Part shown: positions 6,056-6,305 of the stretch, in pieces
Layout of the letters: every line of letters starts with the position of its first letter
How positions within the stretch are numbered: the first letter of the stretch is position 1
Assembly: GCA_018056405.1 (NCBI GenBank)
Contig: JAGPFT010000188.1
Span: 1-6,305 of the forward strand
Direction of reading: 5' to 3'
Source: Anaerolineae bacterium
GTDB taxonomy: Bacteria; Chloroflexota; Anaerolineae; Aggregatilineales; Aggregatilineaceae
Length of the DNA: 6,305 bases
The notes under the pieces: model-generated
Seen by the model: the letters and a program-made list of their open reading frames with translations, nothing else
Database searches by the model: none
What the model was told of the DNA's origin: nothing
Translations under genes and position numbers: made by a program

Positions 6056-6305
6056 ATGGCCGATTTACGAGAGCAACTCGAACACCTGCGTCGCCTGCTG
6101 GAAGCCTTACCGTCCAGCGCGACGGCCAGCGAGATCGCCCAACTGGAGAGCGAGGCGCGGGCGCTGCTCGCCCAAAGCAAGAACACCCAGTACGAGGCCG
6201 AAGCGCGCGAGCTTTTCACCCAGCTTGCCCGGCACAGCGCCCCGCCCACGCCCGAAGCGGCCACCATACGCGGGCTGCTGCGCCGCGCCCGCATCCGTAT
6301 TGAGA
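6056..6305 (+). CDS. Helical, charged protein of unknown function (N-terminal part)
   Basis: The frame is open to the window edge and gives 83 residues starting MADLREQLEHLRRLLEALP. The sequence is rich in Leu, Ala, Glu, Arg and Gln with heptad-like leucine spacing, broken by short SS and SAPPTP turns, so it reads as two or three amphipathic helices. There is no signal peptide, membrane segment or recognisable catalytic motif in this part. The start is well supported by the strong ribosome binding site. With a 21-base gap to the soluble kinase-like gene, the two are probably one transcription unit. The pattern of a Leu/Ala/Glu helix pair resembles the helices that follow the kinase domains of the two upstream proteins, but this similarity is weak. 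No function is assigned; a scaffold or partner protein is one possibility. Confidence 0.8.
   Translation, partial: MADLREQLEHLRRLLEALPSSATASEIAQLESEARALLAQSKNTQYEAEARELFTQLARHSAPPTPEAATIRGLLRRARIRIE

Overview
The window is GC-rich, with strongly G/C-biased third codon positions and all genes on the + strand. The combination of Ser/Thr-kinase-like proteins, a long Thr/Pro-rich extracytoplasmic linker, extensive helical-repeat sequence and palindrome-rich intergenic DNA suggests a member of the Chloroflexota (Anaerolineae or a relative). This placement comes from general style, not from a marker gene, and is moderately confident at best.

Layout. Positions 1-96 are the last 31 codons of a gene that starts outside the window; they end in a hydrophobic segment. 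Positions 97-402 are non-coding. They hold two perfect palindromes (200-233 and 281-302), the first nested inside a longer imperfect inverted repeat (163-274), followed by a plausible sigma70-type promoter (324-353) and a ribosome binding site. Positions 403-4755 encode a 1450-residue membrane protein: an N-terminal kinase-like domain, about 820 residues of helical repeat-like sequence, one transmembrane helix, a Pro/Thr-rich stalk and a beta-rich C-terminal domain. Positions 4756-4897 are a spacer with heptameric GAGTC repeats in both orientations. Positions 4898-6034 encode a second, soluble kinase-like protein of 378 residues with a helical tail. A third gene starts at 6056, 21 bases downstream and behind a good ribosome binding site, and runs off the window; its first 83 residues are helical and charged.

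The most notable point is that the two kinase-like proteins are not ordinary Hanks-type kinases. Both keep the ATP-anchoring Lys, the helix-C Glu, the catalytic Asp, the metal-binding Asp and the helix-F Asp. Both replace the catalytic-loop Asn with His, followed by an aromatic-Trp-Asp motif, and both have exactly 21 residues between the metal-binding Asp and the helix-F Asp, with no APE motif. This suggests a divergent kinase or pseudokinase subfamily in tandem. A reasonable working model, by inference only, is a signalling cassette: the large protein senses something outside the membrane, its helical platform recruits partners inside, and the soluble paralogue and the coiled-coil protein act downstream or as partners. 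No substrate or signal can be read from the sequence.
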